NCBI RefSeq assembly: GCF_902459725.1
Contig: NZ_CABPSH010000001.1
Location: 620,001 to 684,000, forward strand
Length of the DNA stretch: 64,000 nt
From: Pandoraea eparura
GTDB lineage: Bacteria; Pseudomonadota; Gammaproteobacteria; Burkholderiales; Burkholderiaceae
Direction: 5' to 3'
The notes under the pieces are model-generated. The model searched no databases. It was not told where the DNA came from and worked only from the letters and a program-made list of their open reading frames with translations. Both the position numbers and the translations under genes were made by a program. Positions 16,438 through 25,919 of this stretch are shown here, piece after piece (position 1 is the first letter of the stretch; each line of letters starts with the position of its first letter).

Positions 16438-17436
16438 TTATTCAAAAAACTCGAAGAATGTTCCAATCTTGTTTTCGATGGCATTCCGATAGATTTTTGT
16501 CGCAGTAGTGTTGTCTTGAATGGCCATACCCGTGGAGTCGAAGATCGTGATTTCCTCATCGCTTTCTCTTCCTGGTTTCTCGCCCAGTAACACCTCGCCA
16601 ATCTCTGCATGGATGCCGTCCTTGGACATGATGTTCTTGCTCAAAGGATGCTGGGTTTCGCCTTTTTCGCTGCACTGAGTGATCGAGTCAACGACTACTT
16701 TTGCATTCCTGAAGATCTCCGGATCCAGTTCCTGCTTTCCTTTTGCATCCGTGCCGATTGCAACAATGTGTGTGCCGGGCTTTATCCACTCGGCTTCCAC
16801 CAACTCACCTTTTCCGCGGGTCGTCGTAATCAGAATATCCGCCTGCTCAACCGCCTCTTTCTTAGAGTTGGCCATCACCACAGGAATGCCAAACTCGCGT
16901 TCGATATCCGCTTTGTACCTGGAGAGTGACTCAGAGGTGTGGTCCCATGCATGGATCGCTTCAATCTTCATGATCTCGTTGATTGCACGGATCTGCATCC
17001 TGGCCTGATTCCCGGTACCAATCGATGTGATCCTTTTCGCATTTTTTCTTGCGAGTGCCTTGACCGAAACAGCGCCACACGCCCCGGTCCGGAGCCCTGT
17101 GATCAGGCTTCCATCCATCACGCAAATCAACGCACAGGTCCTGGCATCAAACAGCAGAATGGTCCCCATGCCGCTCGGCACGCCGTATGTCGTCGGGTTA
17201 TTGGGGAAGCCGCCGGAAGATGCTTTCATTGAGATGATTTCATTGCCTTTGTAATAGCCCAGCTTGAAGTCAATGTCCCCACGCGGCGGATGCAGATCTA
17301 TCCCGATATAGTCGGGTTGCACCACCTGGTCGCTGTTAAAGGCTTTGTACGCCTCTTCCACTGTACCGATGACTTCCTTCATGCGGATTAATCTGCTGAC
17401 TTCTTCTTTTTTCAGCAACAGAGTTTTCATTTGCAT
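16438..17436 (-). CDS. Ornithine cyclodeaminase/mu-crystallin family protein (EutC/BhcD type)
   Basis: The 332-residue protein has the family Rossmann motif [17 protein letters not shown] and the substrate region [17 protein letters not shown] plus [11 protein letters not shown] near the C-terminus. The family includes ornithine cyclodeaminase, EutC of ectoine breakdown and BhcD, an iminosuccinate reductase that works with a threonine-dehydratase-like partner; that same pairing is seen here. NAD(P)H-dependent imine reduction in the cytoplasm is therefore the best guess. GGAGAGG precedes the start; the ATG at 17430 has better spacing than the one at 17436. The gene is AT-rich, for example 20 G/C in the 60 bases from 16441. 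Confidence 0.83.
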   Translation of the reverse strand: MQMKTLLLKKEEVSRLIRMKEVIGTVEEAYKAFNSDQVVQPDYIGIDLHPPRGDIDFKLGYYKGNEIISMKASSGGFPNNPTTYGVPSGMGTILLFDARTCALICVMDGSLITGLRTGACGAVSVKALARKNAKRITSIGTGNQARMQIRAINEIMKIEAIHAWDHTSESLSRYKADIEREFGIPVVMANSKKEAVEQADILITTTRGKGELVEAEWIKPGTHIVAIGTDAKGKQELDPEIFRNAKVVVDSITQCSEKGETQHPLSKNIMSKDGIHAEIGEVLLGEKPGRESDEEITIFDSTGMAIQDNTTATKIYRNAIENKIGTFFEFFE

Positions 17437-17467
17437 TACCTCTCCATTTTTTGATTCAGCGCACTCG

Positions 17468-18394
17468 TCAGTAGCCGCGTGCCCTATCGACCAATCCGAT
17501 CATCGGCAATCCCACCTGGTGCCGGCACAGGTTATCGATCATCGCTTCGACCGCGGATTCCGGCTGCGTCATGCTGGCGATGTGCGGTGTCAGCATCACC
17601 TTGGGATGTGTCCAGAACGGATGGTCTTGCGGCAGCGGTTCCGGCTCGCAGACATCCAGGATCGCGCTGGATAGCTGCCCTTCGTCCAACGCCTGCAGCA
17701 AGTCTTCCTGCACCAGGTGTCCGCCACGCCCGACATTGATCACGGCGGCGCCGCGCGGCAGCTTGTCGAACAGCGTGTTGGATAGGATGCCGCGTGTGCC
17801 TTCGGTCAAGGGCAACAGGCAGATCAGGATGTCGGTGCGCGCCAGGAATTGCTGCAGTCCGTCCGCGCCGGCATGGCATTCGACATCCTCGATCTGTTGT
17901 GGCGACCGGCTCCAGCCGGCGCAGGAAAAGCCGAAGCCGTTCAGGCTCTCCAGAACGGCGCGCGCCAGCACGCCCAGACCCAATACGCCGACACGCCGCG
18001 ACGATGCCGTCTGCACGCGATGCACCTTCCAGTTTTGTTCGCGCTGCTGGTCGAGATAAGTGCGCCACTCGCGATGCAGGGAAAGCACGGCAAGCGTCAC
18101 ATACTCGACCATGCCACCGATGATGCCGGACTCGACCATGCGCACGACCGGCAGCGTCGCTGGGATCATGGAAAAGTCGAATTGGTCGGTGCCGGCGCCG
18201 GTCGAGAACAGCACTTCCAGGTTAGGAAACCGCGTCGCCAGGTCTTCCGGCGGCTGCCATGCGGCCAGGTAACGCACATCGCGTGGATCCCCAACGTCGG
18301 GCCAGATGCGAAACGGCAGCTCCGGCATCTTGCGGGCGAACAGTTCCGCCCATTCTGCGCCGCGTATCGGATCGGCTTTATAGAGAAACGTCAT
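17468..18394 (-). CDS. D-2-hydroxyacid dehydrogenase, glyoxylate/hydroxypyruvate reductase A type
   Basis: The 308-residue protein resembles E. coli GhrA: short N-terminal domain, [18 protein letters not shown], the NAD(P)-binding loop [35 protein letters not shown] with the substrate arginine, and [18 protein letters not shown] with the catalytic histidine. Such enzymes reduce glyoxylate, hydroxypyruvate or other 2-keto acids with NAD(P)H. It lies in the long leftward operon between the cupin and the cyclodeaminase-like gene. The second glycine of the usual GxGxxG is followed by VLA, a mild variation. The physiological keto acid is unknown. Confidence 0.87.
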   Translation of the reverse strand: MTFLYKADPIRGAEWAELFARKMPELPFRIWPDVGDPRDVRYLAAWQPPEDLATRFPNLEVLFSTGAGTDQFDFSMIPATLPVVRMVESGIIGGMVEYVTLAVLSLHREWRTYLDQQREQNWKVHRVQTASSRRVGVLGLGVLARAVLESLNGFGFSCAGWSRSPQQIEDVECHAGADGLQQFLARTDILICLLPLTEGTRGILSNTLFDKLPRGAAVINVGRGGHLVQEDLLQALDEGQLSSAILDVCEPEPLPQDHPFWTHPKVMLTPHIASMTQPESAVEAMIDNLCRHQVGLPMIGLVDRARGY

Positions 18395-18599
18395 GGAGGT
18401 TCCGTCGGTTCATTCGGCGCTGAGCCGGGCGATTTCCCGCATCGGCAACGGCGGACCTGCCAATGCCTGGCATTTCAGTTCCGCGGCGAGCGAGGCGCGC
18501 TTGGGCGCGGTATCTAAAATAGTCGTAGACATTGCGGCCTGCGAGCCAAGCGTCCTGAGGAAGATGAGACAAATTCAAAAGCACCGGCGCTCTGAAGCA

Positions 18600-19355
18600 T
18601 TACGCCGGGCGGTAGATCACGTACACCTTCGCCACTTGCACGCGGCTGTCCCAACTGCAAGACGCCTTCTGCTCGATGAGGAAAATGTCGCCTTTCGAGA
18701 ACGTACGGCTGCGACCCATTTCATCGACAAAGCTCACGCTGCCTTCCAGCAGGTGCATCAGTTCCATGTGGCGGAAGAACATCGCGCGGCGAGTATAGGG
18801 CGTCGAGTCCCATGTGCCACAGGTGAATTCACCGTCCGCAGTCTTGTAGTCGGTGTAATTGCGGCACGTCGGGGCCGGGGTGAGCAGCAGCTCGGCGGAT
18901 GGTCCGCCTGCTGACGGTCCCATTTCCGGGCTTTCCTTGATCGGCACGATGGCGCCGTCGCCCACCTGGCTCTTGTTGTAGCGGGTGAAGATCAGCGACA
19001 CCGGCCCTTGCGCCGACCAGGTGAATGCGGCGCCGTGCTTGAGCACCGCGCTCTGGTTCGGCCCGAGCGTGAGGCTGGAGCCCTGCTGCGTGAGCGTCAG
19101 GCAGCCTTCGTTGACGATGATGAATTCATCCGCTGGCAGGGACTGCACCGAGCCGCCGCCGGCTTCGAGCGTAATCACGCCCGCGGTGACGGGACTCGGC
19201 TCCCAGTCGAGGACGCGGCGGCTGGAAAGGAAACGGTCCTGCCCGGCCGGAGCGGCCACCGGAATGCCCTGGCTCGTGTCCTGCGCGAACTTGCGAAGAT
19301 CGACGAAGGACGGCGGGTTGGCCAGCACGGCAGCTGCTTGATGTAAGTTCGACAT
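18600..19355 (-). CDS. Bicupin protein (DUF861/ureidoglycine aminohydrolase-like)
   Basis: The 251-residue protein has two cupin barrels: about residues 50-125 (ITLEAGGGSVQSLPADEF, IIVNEGCLTLTQQG) and 170-248 (FFRHMELMHLLEGSVSFVDE, FSKGDIFLIEQKASCSWDS). The second half fits Cupin_3 (DUF861). Bicupins of this form often accompany amino-acid, opine or ureide oxidation genes. Only the second barrel keeps likely metal-binding histidines (RHMELMH), so it would be the active one. No ribosome site is clear before the ATG at 19355. The reaction is unknown. Confidence 0.72.
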   Translation of the reverse strand: MSNLHQAAAVLANPPSFVDLRKFAQDTSQGIPVAAPAGQDRFLSSRRVLDWEPSPVTAGVITLEAGGGSVQSLPADEFIIVNEGCLTLTQQGSSLTLGPNQSAVLKHGAAFTWSAQGPVSLIFTRYNKSQVGDGAIVPIKESPEMGPSAGGPSAELLLTPAPTCRNYTDYKTADGEFTCGTWDSTPYTRRAMFFRHMELMHLLEGSVSFVDEMGRSRTFSKGDIFLIEQKASCSWDSRVQVAKVYVIYRPA

Positions 19356-19388
19356 GGTGTTTTTTCGACGATGATGATGTAGATGAAG

Positions 19389-20534
19389 CTATGCGGCGTT
19401 CGCCACCGGCTTGGCAAAACGCCCGATGTGGTAATGCTCGATGGGCGTGGTGGTGGCGCCGGTATGGATCAGTTCCGCCATCACGTCGCCCACGCCCGGC
19501 CCCAACTGGAAGCCTTCGCCGGAAAAGCCGAACGCGTAATACAGGCCTGGCACGCGCGCGCTCGGCCCCATGATTGGTCGGCTGTCTTCCATGTAACCCT
19601 CGATCCCGCTCCAGACGCGAATGATGTGCAGGTGCTTGAATGCCGGCACCAGGCGCGGCACATTTCTCAGCTTTGTCAGCGTTCTGTACGGGTTCACGTA
19701 GGCGCGCCGATTCTCTATGTCCGCCAGTTCACGGCCCCCGCCGCCGATGACGATATTGCCGCGCGCCACCTGGCGGAAGTAGACGAGTTGATCGGGATCG
19801 TCCGACAGTGCACCAGTGGTCGGCCCGATGGCGTAAGGCACAGGTTCGGTGACGCACATCTGCGGTGCCTTGGCGATCATCGGCACCGATTCTCCGAAGC
19901 TGGTGCTGATGCGGTTCCCCCATGCGCCGGCGGTGATGAGCGCCACCGGCGCACGGAAGATCCGGCCATCGGCGGCGCTCACTCGGAATTCCCCGCCTTC
20001 CTTTTCGACGCTCACGATCTCGGTGTTCTCGAACACCTGCGCGCCTTCGCGCACTGCTGCACGGCCGATGATCGGTGCCGCCAGACGCGGATTCGCATGG
20101 CCCTCGTAAGGGGCATAGCAACCTGCAATGATTTCCGGCCCCAGGTACGGAAAGCGTTCGCGCAACGCTTTCCCGCTCATCATCTGCATCCCCAGCCCGA
20201 AGTCCTTCGCCTCCTGCGCATACTTTGCCATGCGTTCCTCGTGCTCCGGCGTGAAGCCGACGCGCATCTGGCCGTTCAGCAAGAGCTCGACATCCTCACC
20301 GAACAATTCCTTGAACTTCAGCCAAAGCTCGCGCGAACGGTTTGACAGCGGCAATTGCTCCAGGGGGCGTCCCATCCGGCGCACATTGCCGAAGTTGACG
20401 CCGCTAGCCTGCTGCCCGATCAATCCGCGTTCGAGCAGGATGACGGACACACCGCGCTTGCGCAGGAAGAAGGCCGTGGCGGCACCCATGATGCCGCCGC
20501 CGACGATGATCACATCTGCTCTCTGCGCATTCAT
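19389..20534 (-). CDS. FAD-dependent amino acid/opine dehydrogenase, beta-type subunit (HcnC/OoxB/SoxB-like)
   Basis: The 381-residue protein is a D-amino-acid-oxidase-fold flavoprotein: FAD-binding DVIIVGGGIMGAATAFFLRK at the N-terminus and a late GFSGEGFQLGPGVGDVMAEL motif. With the two upstream genes it forms the three-part set (2Fe-2S protein, FAD/NAD protein, FAD oxidase) seen in HcnABC, opine oxidase and D-hydroxyproline dehydrogenase. This subunit should oxidise the C-N bond. The ATG at 20534 overlaps the upstream stop (ATGA at 20534-20531). The transporter upstream suggests an imported opine, imino acid or N-alkyl amino acid. Confidence 0.85.
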   Translation of the reverse strand: MNAQRADVIIVGGGIMGAATAFFLRKRGVSVILLERGLIGQQASGVNFGNVRRMGRPLEQLPLSNRSRELWLKFKELFGEDVELLLNGQMRVGFTPEHEERMAKYAQEAKDFGLGMQMMSGKALRERFPYLGPEIIAGCYAPYEGHANPRLAAPIIGRAAVREGAQVFENTEIVSVEKEGGEFRVSAADGRIFRAPVALITAGAWGNRISTSFGESVPMIAKAPQMCVTEPVPYAIGPTTGALSDDPDQLVYFRQVARGNIVIGGGGRELADIENRRAYVNPYRTLTKLRNVPRLVPAFKHLHIIRVWSGIEGYMEDSRPIMGPSARVPGLYYAFGFSGEGFQLGPGVGDVMAELIHTGATTTPIEHYHIGRFAKPVANAA

Positions 20535-21907
20535 TCCACTTCCTCTCGCACCGCAATCGACAGCGGCTTCACCGGTGCCTGTCCGCGCAGGCGCCCTACC
20601 TGTTCCACCGGCACGCCGGCGGCATGCGCGATGACTTCCGCACCCGCATGTCCACAATACCTGCCCTGGCAGCGGCCCATGCCGACGCGGCTGAAGGCCT
20701 TGGCGCGGTTCGCTTCCTGCGCGCCCGTTTCACCTACCACGCGGCGCAGTTCGCCGGCCGTGATGGCTTCGCAGCGGCAGACGATGGCGTCGTCCGGCAA
20801 TTGCGCCGCCTGTTGCGCCGGCCACGGAAAGGCTTGCACCAGGCCCCGGCGGAAGCGATCCATCTTCGCCTGTTCCGCCCGCAGTTTTTGCAATTCGTCT
20901 TCCGATACCTTGAGCTTGAAATCCTTCAACACCGCCATCGCGGCCAGGCGGCCGCCGATCTCGGCCCCATCCGCACCGAGCACCTTCATGCCGTCACCAG
21001 CCAGATAAACACCCGGCACCGAAGTGCGTCCGTCTTCTCCCACCTCGGGCAGCCACTGGCGCGTTTCGTGGTCGAAACGAAAGGCGCAGCGTGCGAGGTC
21101 GGCAAGCTGGGTCTCGGGACGCAGGTGGTAACCCATCCCCACCGCGTCGCACTCAAAGGAGCGCTCGTTGCCGCGGTTGTCGCGGATGACCACGCCTTGC
21201 ACGCCGGTTTCTGGCGAGCCCTTGATTTCGAGTGGGGTGATGCCAGTCAATACCTGCACACCCGCGCGTTTCAGGTTCGCCACCAGCGCAAAGCCGTTGC
21301 GCAGCACGGCCGGGCGCGCCAGCAGTTTCGGCAGCGCGGCCACGCGGCGCATGAAGGGCGAGGTGTCGAGCACCGCCACGACATTCGCTCCGGCCTTGAT
21401 GTATTGCGAGGCCACCAGGTACAGCAGCGGCCCGGTGCCGAGGAATACAATCTGGCGGCCGATCGCGCAGGCTTGCGCCTTCAACGCGATCTGCGAAGCG
21501 CCCAGGCTGTAGGTGCCGGCGTAGTGCCAGCCCTTGACCGGCATCAGGCGGTCTGTGGCGCCGGCGCATATCACCAGTGCGTCGTAGGGCAAGGCCTTCG
21601 TGCGCTGCTTGCTCGTCACATGCACCCTGCCGTCGGCGATATTCCAGGCCAGCGTCTCGGGCAGGTAATCGATCTTGCCGCGCAGCGCGTCGAAGCTCTC
21701 GTGCAGCGACTGGGCGCGCTCTGCCTCGGTGCCATACAGCTTGGCATAAGGGCGCGTGAAGTTGTCCGGCTGGCGGCGGTAGATCTGGCCGCCGTCGCGC
21801 CGGTTTTCATCGACCACGGTCGGGCGCAAGCCGGCTGCGACCAGGGCTTCAGCGCAACGCACGCCCGAGGGACCGGCGCCGATGATGATTACGCGAGGTT
21901 GGGCCAT
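20531..21907 (-). CDS. FAD/NAD(P)-binding dehydrogenase subunit with BFD-type 2Fe-2S domain (HcnB/OoxA-like)
   Basis: The 458-residue protein starts PRVIIIGAGPSGVRCAEAL (FAD site) and has a second dinucleotide site, RQIVFLGTGPLLYLVA. The C-terminus carries a BFD-like cluster domain with CRCEAIT and GRCQGRYCGH (four cysteines). HcnB and opine oxidase subunit A share this layout. It passes electrons from the oxidase subunit towards the chain. The ATG at 21907 follows CCGGAGGCG, which rules out the longer upstream frame. It overlaps the ferredoxin-like gene by 19 bases and the next gene by four, so the three are translated as a unit. Confidence 0.88.
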   Translation of the reverse strand: MAQPRVIIIGAGPSGVRCAEALVAAGLRPTVVDENRRDGGQIYRRQPDNFTRPYAKLYGTEAERAQSLHESFDALRGKIDYLPETLAWNIADGRVHVTSKQRTKALPYDALVICAGATDRLMPVKGWHYAGTYSLGASQIALKAQACAIGRQIVFLGTGPLLYLVASQYIKAGANVVAVLDTSPFMRRVAALPKLLARPAVLRNGFALVANLKRAGVQVLTGITPLEIKGSPETGVQGVVIRDNRGNERSFECDAVGMGYHLRPETQLADLARCAFRFDHETRQWLPEVGEDGRTSVPGVYLAGDGMKVLGADGAEIGGRLAAMAVLKDFKLKVSEDELQKLRAEQAKMDRFRRGLVQAFPWPAQQAAQLPDDAIVCRCEAITAGELRRVVGETGAQEANRAKAFSRVGMGRCQGRYCGHAGAEVIAHAAGVPVEQVGRLRGQAPVKPLSIAVREEVE

Positions 21908-22197
21908 ATCGCCTCCGGTTGTTTCGTTACGATATGCATTCCTTCTTCCACCACGGTGGTGCAGGCACGCAGGCGTTCGCCGTCGGCGGTCCACACCCAG
22001 CAATCCTGGCAGGCGCCCATCAGGCAGAAGCCGGCGCGCTTGCCGTCGCCGAATTCCGATTCGCGCAACTGGCGGACATTGTTGAGCACGGCCACCATCA
22101 AGGTGTCGCCCTTGAGGGCTTCAGCCGGATGCCCGTCGATGACGATCGGCACGCGCGGACGATTGGTCTCGCCCAGCCGGACAAATCTTTGACTCAT
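21889..22197 (-). CDS. Small 2Fe-2S ferredoxin-like subunit (HcnA/SoxA-N type)
   Basis: The 102-residue protein has a plant-type cluster motif, C-x4-C-x2-C-x12-C, in GFCLMGACQDCWVWTADG followed by ERLRACTT. HcnA and the N-terminal domain of sarcosine oxidase alpha subunits have the same size and motif. It is the electron-transfer subunit of the flavoprotein trio. Its start overlaps the ABC ATPase stop (ATGA at 22197-22194) and its end overlaps the next subunit, so the transporter and dehydrogenase are one transcription unit. Confidence 0.9.
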   Translation of the reverse strand: MSQRFVRLGETNRPRVPIVIDGHPAEALKGDTLMVAVLNNVRQLRESEFGDGKRAGFCLMGACQDCWVWTADGERLRACTTVVEEGMHIVTKQPEAIWPNLA

Positions 22198-24044
22198 GCG
22201 ACCGCCCCTTCAACCACACGCAATGGAGTCTGAATGCTGCGCAACTCCGACTCGGAACGATGACAGAGGATGCTGCCGCCGTTGTCGAGCATCTGGCGCG
22301 GCGGCGGCAAGCTGTTGCAGACGCCGTCCACCCGCAGCGGGCACCGGTCCAGGAACGAGCAGATGCCGCGCATCTGTCCGGCCGGTGCCAACGCCGGCAA
22401 CGCCGCCGGATTGTGCCCGCCCACCTCTTCCAGCCAGCCGCGGCGCAGCGCCGGCACGGATGAGATCAACAAGTGCGAATACGGATGGAAAGGCGGCAGC
22501 GCCAATGCCTCTCGCTTGCGCGCTTCCACCTTGTGGCCGGCATACATCACCACAATGTCGTCGCAGATCGCACGCACGGTGCTGATATCGTGACTGATGA
22601 ACATGTAGGACACGTTCAGCTCCTTGCGCAACTCGGCCATCAGCTCGAGGATGGCCGCGCCGACCACCGTATCGAGCGCGGACGTGACCTCGTCGCACAG
22701 GATCAGGTCGGGCTGCGCGGCCAGCGCACGCGCCAGGTTGATGCGCTGCTTTTGGCCGCCGGACAGTTCCCCCGGCAACCGCGCTGCGACCGTGGCCGGC
22801 AAGCGCACCAGGTCGAGCAACTGCAATACCCGCTTGCGGCGCGCCTCGCCCTTCATACCGTGGTAGAACTCAAGGGGACGCGCAAGGATGCGCTCAATGC
22901 TGTGCAAAGGATTGAGCGCAGTATCGGCGTTCTGGAACACAAACTGGATGCGGCGGAACTGCTCGCGCGTGCGGCCTTCGAGCGTAGGCGCCAGCCGCTT
23001 GCCGTCCAGCAGGATCTCACCTTCCGACGGCGCCACCATGCCGGCGATCGCCCGTGCCAGCGTGGTCTTGCCGGAACCCGATTCGCCAATCACGCCGATG
23101 GTGGCGCCGCGCGGGATGACCAGGTTGATGTCGTCCAGCACGCACTTGACCTGCGCGCCGCGCCGGGCGATGCCGTAGGAAGCGTAGAGGCCGCACACTT
23201 CCAGTAGCGGATGTTCGTGCGACGGTTTGGCCTCGAAGCTGGCGGCGGCATTACGCTGCTTCGGCGCGATCGCAGCCAACAGGCTCTTCGTGTACGGATG
23301 GGCAGGTGCGGACAGGATCTGCGTGGTCGAACCGGTTTCACGAATTTCGCCATCCCGCAGCACCACGATGCGGTCGGCCATTTGCGCCACCACCGCCAGA
23401 TCGTGCGACACGTAGACCGCCGTGCTGCCACGTTCCTTCACGACCTTCTTGAAGGCACGCAACACCTCGATCTGGGTCGTCACGTCCAACGCCGTGGTCG
23501 GCTCATCCATGATCACCAGTTCCGGGTCGGTGATCATGGCCATCGCCGCCATCAGGCGCTGCAACTGCCCGCCCGATACCTGGTGTGGGTAGCGCATGCC
23601 GATCTTTTCCGGCTCCGGCAGGGCCAGCGCACGGAACAGTTCGACCGCCTTGGCTTCGGCGACTTCACGCGACATCACCTTGTGGATCATCGCGCTCTCC
23701 ACCACCTGGTCCATCAGTCGCTTGGCCGGGTTGAAGGAGGCGGCGGCGCTTTGCGCAATGTAGGACACCGTGCGGCCGCGCAGGTTGGCCAGTTGGCTTT
23801 CGTTCATAGACAGCACCTGGTGTCCGGCGACGGTGACCGTGCCGCCGGCCAGGTGGCAGCCGGCGCGGGCATAGCCCATCAGCGCCAGTGCGATGGTTGT
23901 CTTGCCAGAACCGGACTCGCCGATCAGAGCGAGCACCTCACCTTTTTGAATCGAAAAATCGACGCCATGGACGATGGGCACATCCTCGCCCATGTCATTG
24001 CGGGCGGTAACCCGCAGGTCGGATACCTTGACGATGTCGCTCAT
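22194..24044 (-). CDS. Double ATPase of a peptide/opine-type ABC importer (fused DppD-DppF)
   Basis: The 616-residue protein contains two complete ABC domains. The first has Walker A GESGSGKTT (residues 42-50), signature VSGGQLQRLMAAMA and Walker B LVIMDEPTTALD. The second has GESGSGKTTLARAI (about 320), LSGGQKQRINLARAL and LILCDEVTSALD, and ends with the cysteine-containing oligopeptide-transporter tail (GICSFLDRCPLRVDGVC). It energises the two permeases encoded upstream. Many systems keep these as two genes; the fused form is common too. The ATG at 24044 follows GAGGTTTG, one base after the permease stop. Confidence 0.93.
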   Translation of the reverse strand: MSDIVKVSDLRVTARNDMGEDVPIVHGVDFSIQKGEVLALIGESGSGKTTIALALMGYARAGCHLAGGTVTVAGHQVLSMNESQLANLRGRTVSYIAQSAAASFNPAKRLMDQVVESAMIHKVMSREVAEAKAVELFRALALPEPEKIGMRYPHQVSGGQLQRLMAAMAMITDPELVIMDEPTTALDVTTQIEVLRAFKKVVKERGSTAVYVSHDLAVVAQMADRIVVLRDGEIRETGSTTQILSAPAHPYTKSLLAAIAPKQRNAAASFEAKPSHEHPLLEVCGLYASYGIARRGAQVKCVLDDINLVIPRGATIGVIGESGSGKTTLARAIAGMVAPSEGEILLDGKRLAPTLEGRTREQFRRIQFVFQNADTALNPLHSIERILARPLEFYHGMKGEARRKRVLQLLDLVRLPATVAARLPGELSGGQKQRINLARALAAQPDLILCDEVTSALDTVVGAAILELMAELRKELNVSYMFISHDISTVRAICDDIVVMYAGHKVEARKREALALPPFHPYSHLLISSVPALRRGWLEEVGGHNPAALPALAPAGQMRGICSFLDRCPLRVDGVCNSLPPPRQMLDNGGSILCHRSESELRSIQTPLRVVEGAVA

Positions 24045-24045
24045 C

Positions 24046-24912
24046 TCAAACCTCGTTTCCACGGCGCTTGCGGCCGACCATACTGTCGATGACCATGTTG
24101 ACCGCGATGGTCAACGTCGCGATGGCGATCGCTGGCACTATCACCGCCGGTGCGCCTTCGGAGAGGCCGATAATGTTTTCGCGCACCAGCAGACCCCAAT
24201 CGGCCTGCGGCGGCTGTATCCCTAGCCCAAGGAAACTCAAGCCACTCAGCAACAGTACGATGAACAGGAAGCGCAGGCCAAAATCGGCAAGCACAGGCCG
24301 AAACATGTTCGGCAGCATCTCGAAGCAGGTAATGTAGAACAGGCGCTCGCCGCGCACCCTGGCCGCCTGCACGTAGTCCATCGCCTGCACATTCACCGCC
24401 AGCGCACGCCCAATGCGGTAAGCACCGGGCATGTAACCGATGCCGGCGGTCAGGATCAGCAGCGGGACCGAGGAACCGAATGAGGCCACAATGATCAGCG
24501 CGAGTAGCTGATGCGGGATGCTGAGCATGGTGTCGACGACGCGGCTGACGACGGCGTCGAACCACCCACCGGTCGCCGCGGTGCACAAGGCCAGTGCAGT
24601 GCCGCCTAAACTGGCCAGCGACACCGCGGCCAACGCCACGCCGATGGTGTAGGGAGCACCGTGCAGGATACGGCTGAGCATGTCGCGCCCGAGGTAGTCG
24701 GTGCCGAGCGGGTGGTGCATGCTCATCGGAGCGAAGACATCATCGCCGATGACGCCGCCGACACCATACGCCGCAATGTAGGGACCGATCAGGGCCATTA
24801 CCAGCCAGAACACAACGATCGCGATGCCGATCATGCCCGCTATCGGTAGGCGCCGGCTTGGCCTGCGCCTCGCGGCCGGAGAAATGACGGAGGTATTCAC
24901 AGGGTTTTTCAT
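24046..24912 (-). CDS. ABC importer permease (DppC/OppC type)
   Basis: The 288-residue membrane protein has an N-terminal OppC-type segment, a first helix near IGIAIVVFWLVMALIG, and the typical HPLGTDYLGRDMLSRILHG motif. The cytoplasmic EAA loop is around DYVQAARVRGERLFYITCFE. Five to six helices are visible. It pairs with the DppB-type permease; the start overlaps that gene's stop (ATGA at 24912-24909). Confidence 0.93.
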   Translation of the reverse strand: MKNPVNTSVISPAARRRPSRRLPIAGMIGIAIVVFWLVMALIGPYIAAYGVGGVIGDDVFAPMSMHHPLGTDYLGRDMLSRILHGAPYTIGVALAAVSLASLGGTALALCTAATGGWFDAVVSRVVDTMLSIPHQLLALIIVASFGSSVPLLILTAGIGYMPGAYRIGRALAVNVQAMDYVQAARVRGERLFYITCFEMLPNMFRPVLADFGLRFLFIVLLLSGLSFLGLGIQPPQADWGLLVRENIIGLSEGAPAVIVPAIAIATLTIAVNMVIDSMVGRKRRGNEV

Positions 24913-25862
24913 TTACGCAACCTAGGATTGGCAAGAATGGCGCACACATCGGCCAGGGTCAGCAACACCAGATAGCCGGCGCAGCACAGTATCGCGCAGG
25001 CTTGCACCACCGGTATGTCGCGCATGGCAACGGAGTCGACCATCAGGCTGGCGATTCCCGGATAGTTGAAGATCGATTCGACGATGATCACGCCACCGAT
25101 CAGGTAAGCCAGGGAAAGCGCAACCGCGTTGACGATCGGGCCGATCGCGTTCGGCAGCGCATGGGTCAGCACCATGCGGATCGGCCGAACACCTTTCAGG
25201 CGCGCCATCTCGATGTAGGACAAATTGAGCTGATCGATCACCGCAGCGCGTGTCATGCGTGCCATCTGTGCCGAGACGGCGCAGCACAGCGTCATCACTG
25301 GCATCGCATACGCTTTCAGGAACTGCCCTAACGTGGCGATGTCGTCGGTACGCGACAGCGCCGAGAGCCAACGCAGCTTGACCGCGAAAATCAGCACCGC
25401 CACAGTGGCGATCAGGAATTCCGGCACCGAAACCGTCCACACCGTCGCTACGTTGACAATGCGGTCGAACAGCGAGCCGCGGTACATCGCCGACAAGATG
25501 CCGATGGTCAGCGCGAGCGGCACCGACACGGCGGTCGTCGCCGCCGCCAGCATCAGCGAGTTCGGCAGGCGCCTGCCGATCAATTCGGCCACCGGCAAGC
25601 CGTTGGCCATCGCATTGCCGAGACTGCCTGTCAACAGTCCGAACAGCCAATGCAGGTAGCGCAGGTAGGGAGGTTGGTCCAGCCCGAACTTGATCCGCAA
25701 GGCGGCCAGCAACTCCGGCGTGGAGTCCTGACCGAGCAACTGCTGCGCCGCGTCTCCGGGCAACAGGTTCGTGATCGTGAAGATCACCAGCGACACGGCC
25801 AGCAAGGTCAACACGGCCACACCGAGCCGGTTCAGGACGAGTCGTACTGTGGTTCCGTTCAT
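24909..25862 (-). CDS. ABC importer permease (DppB/OppB type)
   Basis: The 317-residue membrane protein opens with LNRLGVAVLTLLAVSLVIFT (first helix) and the DppB signature LPGDAAQQLLGQ. The EAA loop is near YIEMARLKGVRPIRMVLTHA. The C-terminal helices are normal. The ATG at 25862 is preceded by GAAGGAAGC; longer upstream starts are not supported. It lies 57 bases after the binding-protein gene in the same operon. Confidence 0.93.
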   Translation of the reverse strand: MNGTTVRLVLNRLGVAVLTLLAVSLVIFTITNLLPGDAAQQLLGQDSTPELLAALRIKFGLDQPPYLRYLHWLFGLLTGSLGNAMANGLPVAELIGRRLPNSLMLAAATTAVSVPLALTIGILSAMYRGSLFDRIVNVATVWTVSVPEFLIATVAVLIFAVKLRWLSALSRTDDIATLGQFLKAYAMPVMTLCCAVSAQMARMTRAAVIDQLNLSYIEMARLKGVRPIRMVLTHALPNAIGPIVNAVALSLAYLIGGVIIVESIFNYPGIASLMVDSVAMRDIPVVQACAILCCAGYLVLLTLADVCAILANPRLRK

Positions 25863-25919
25863 GATTGCTTCCTTCAGCATTGAAGCGGCCGATACCGCAC
25901 CGGCATCGGCCATCCACCA

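Noticed and set aside
20624-22192. Open frame of about 522 codons opposite the HcnB-like gene
   Set aside because: The minus strand encodes clear FAD and iron-sulfur motifs with good starts; the plus frame is rich in Arg, His and Gln and has no motif.
19389-22197. Calling the trio hydrogen cyanide synthase HcnABC
   Set aside because: The three-subunit layout is shared with opine oxidase and D-hydroxyproline dehydrogenase, and the co-transcribed peptide/opine importer speaks for an imported substrate rather than cyanide formation.
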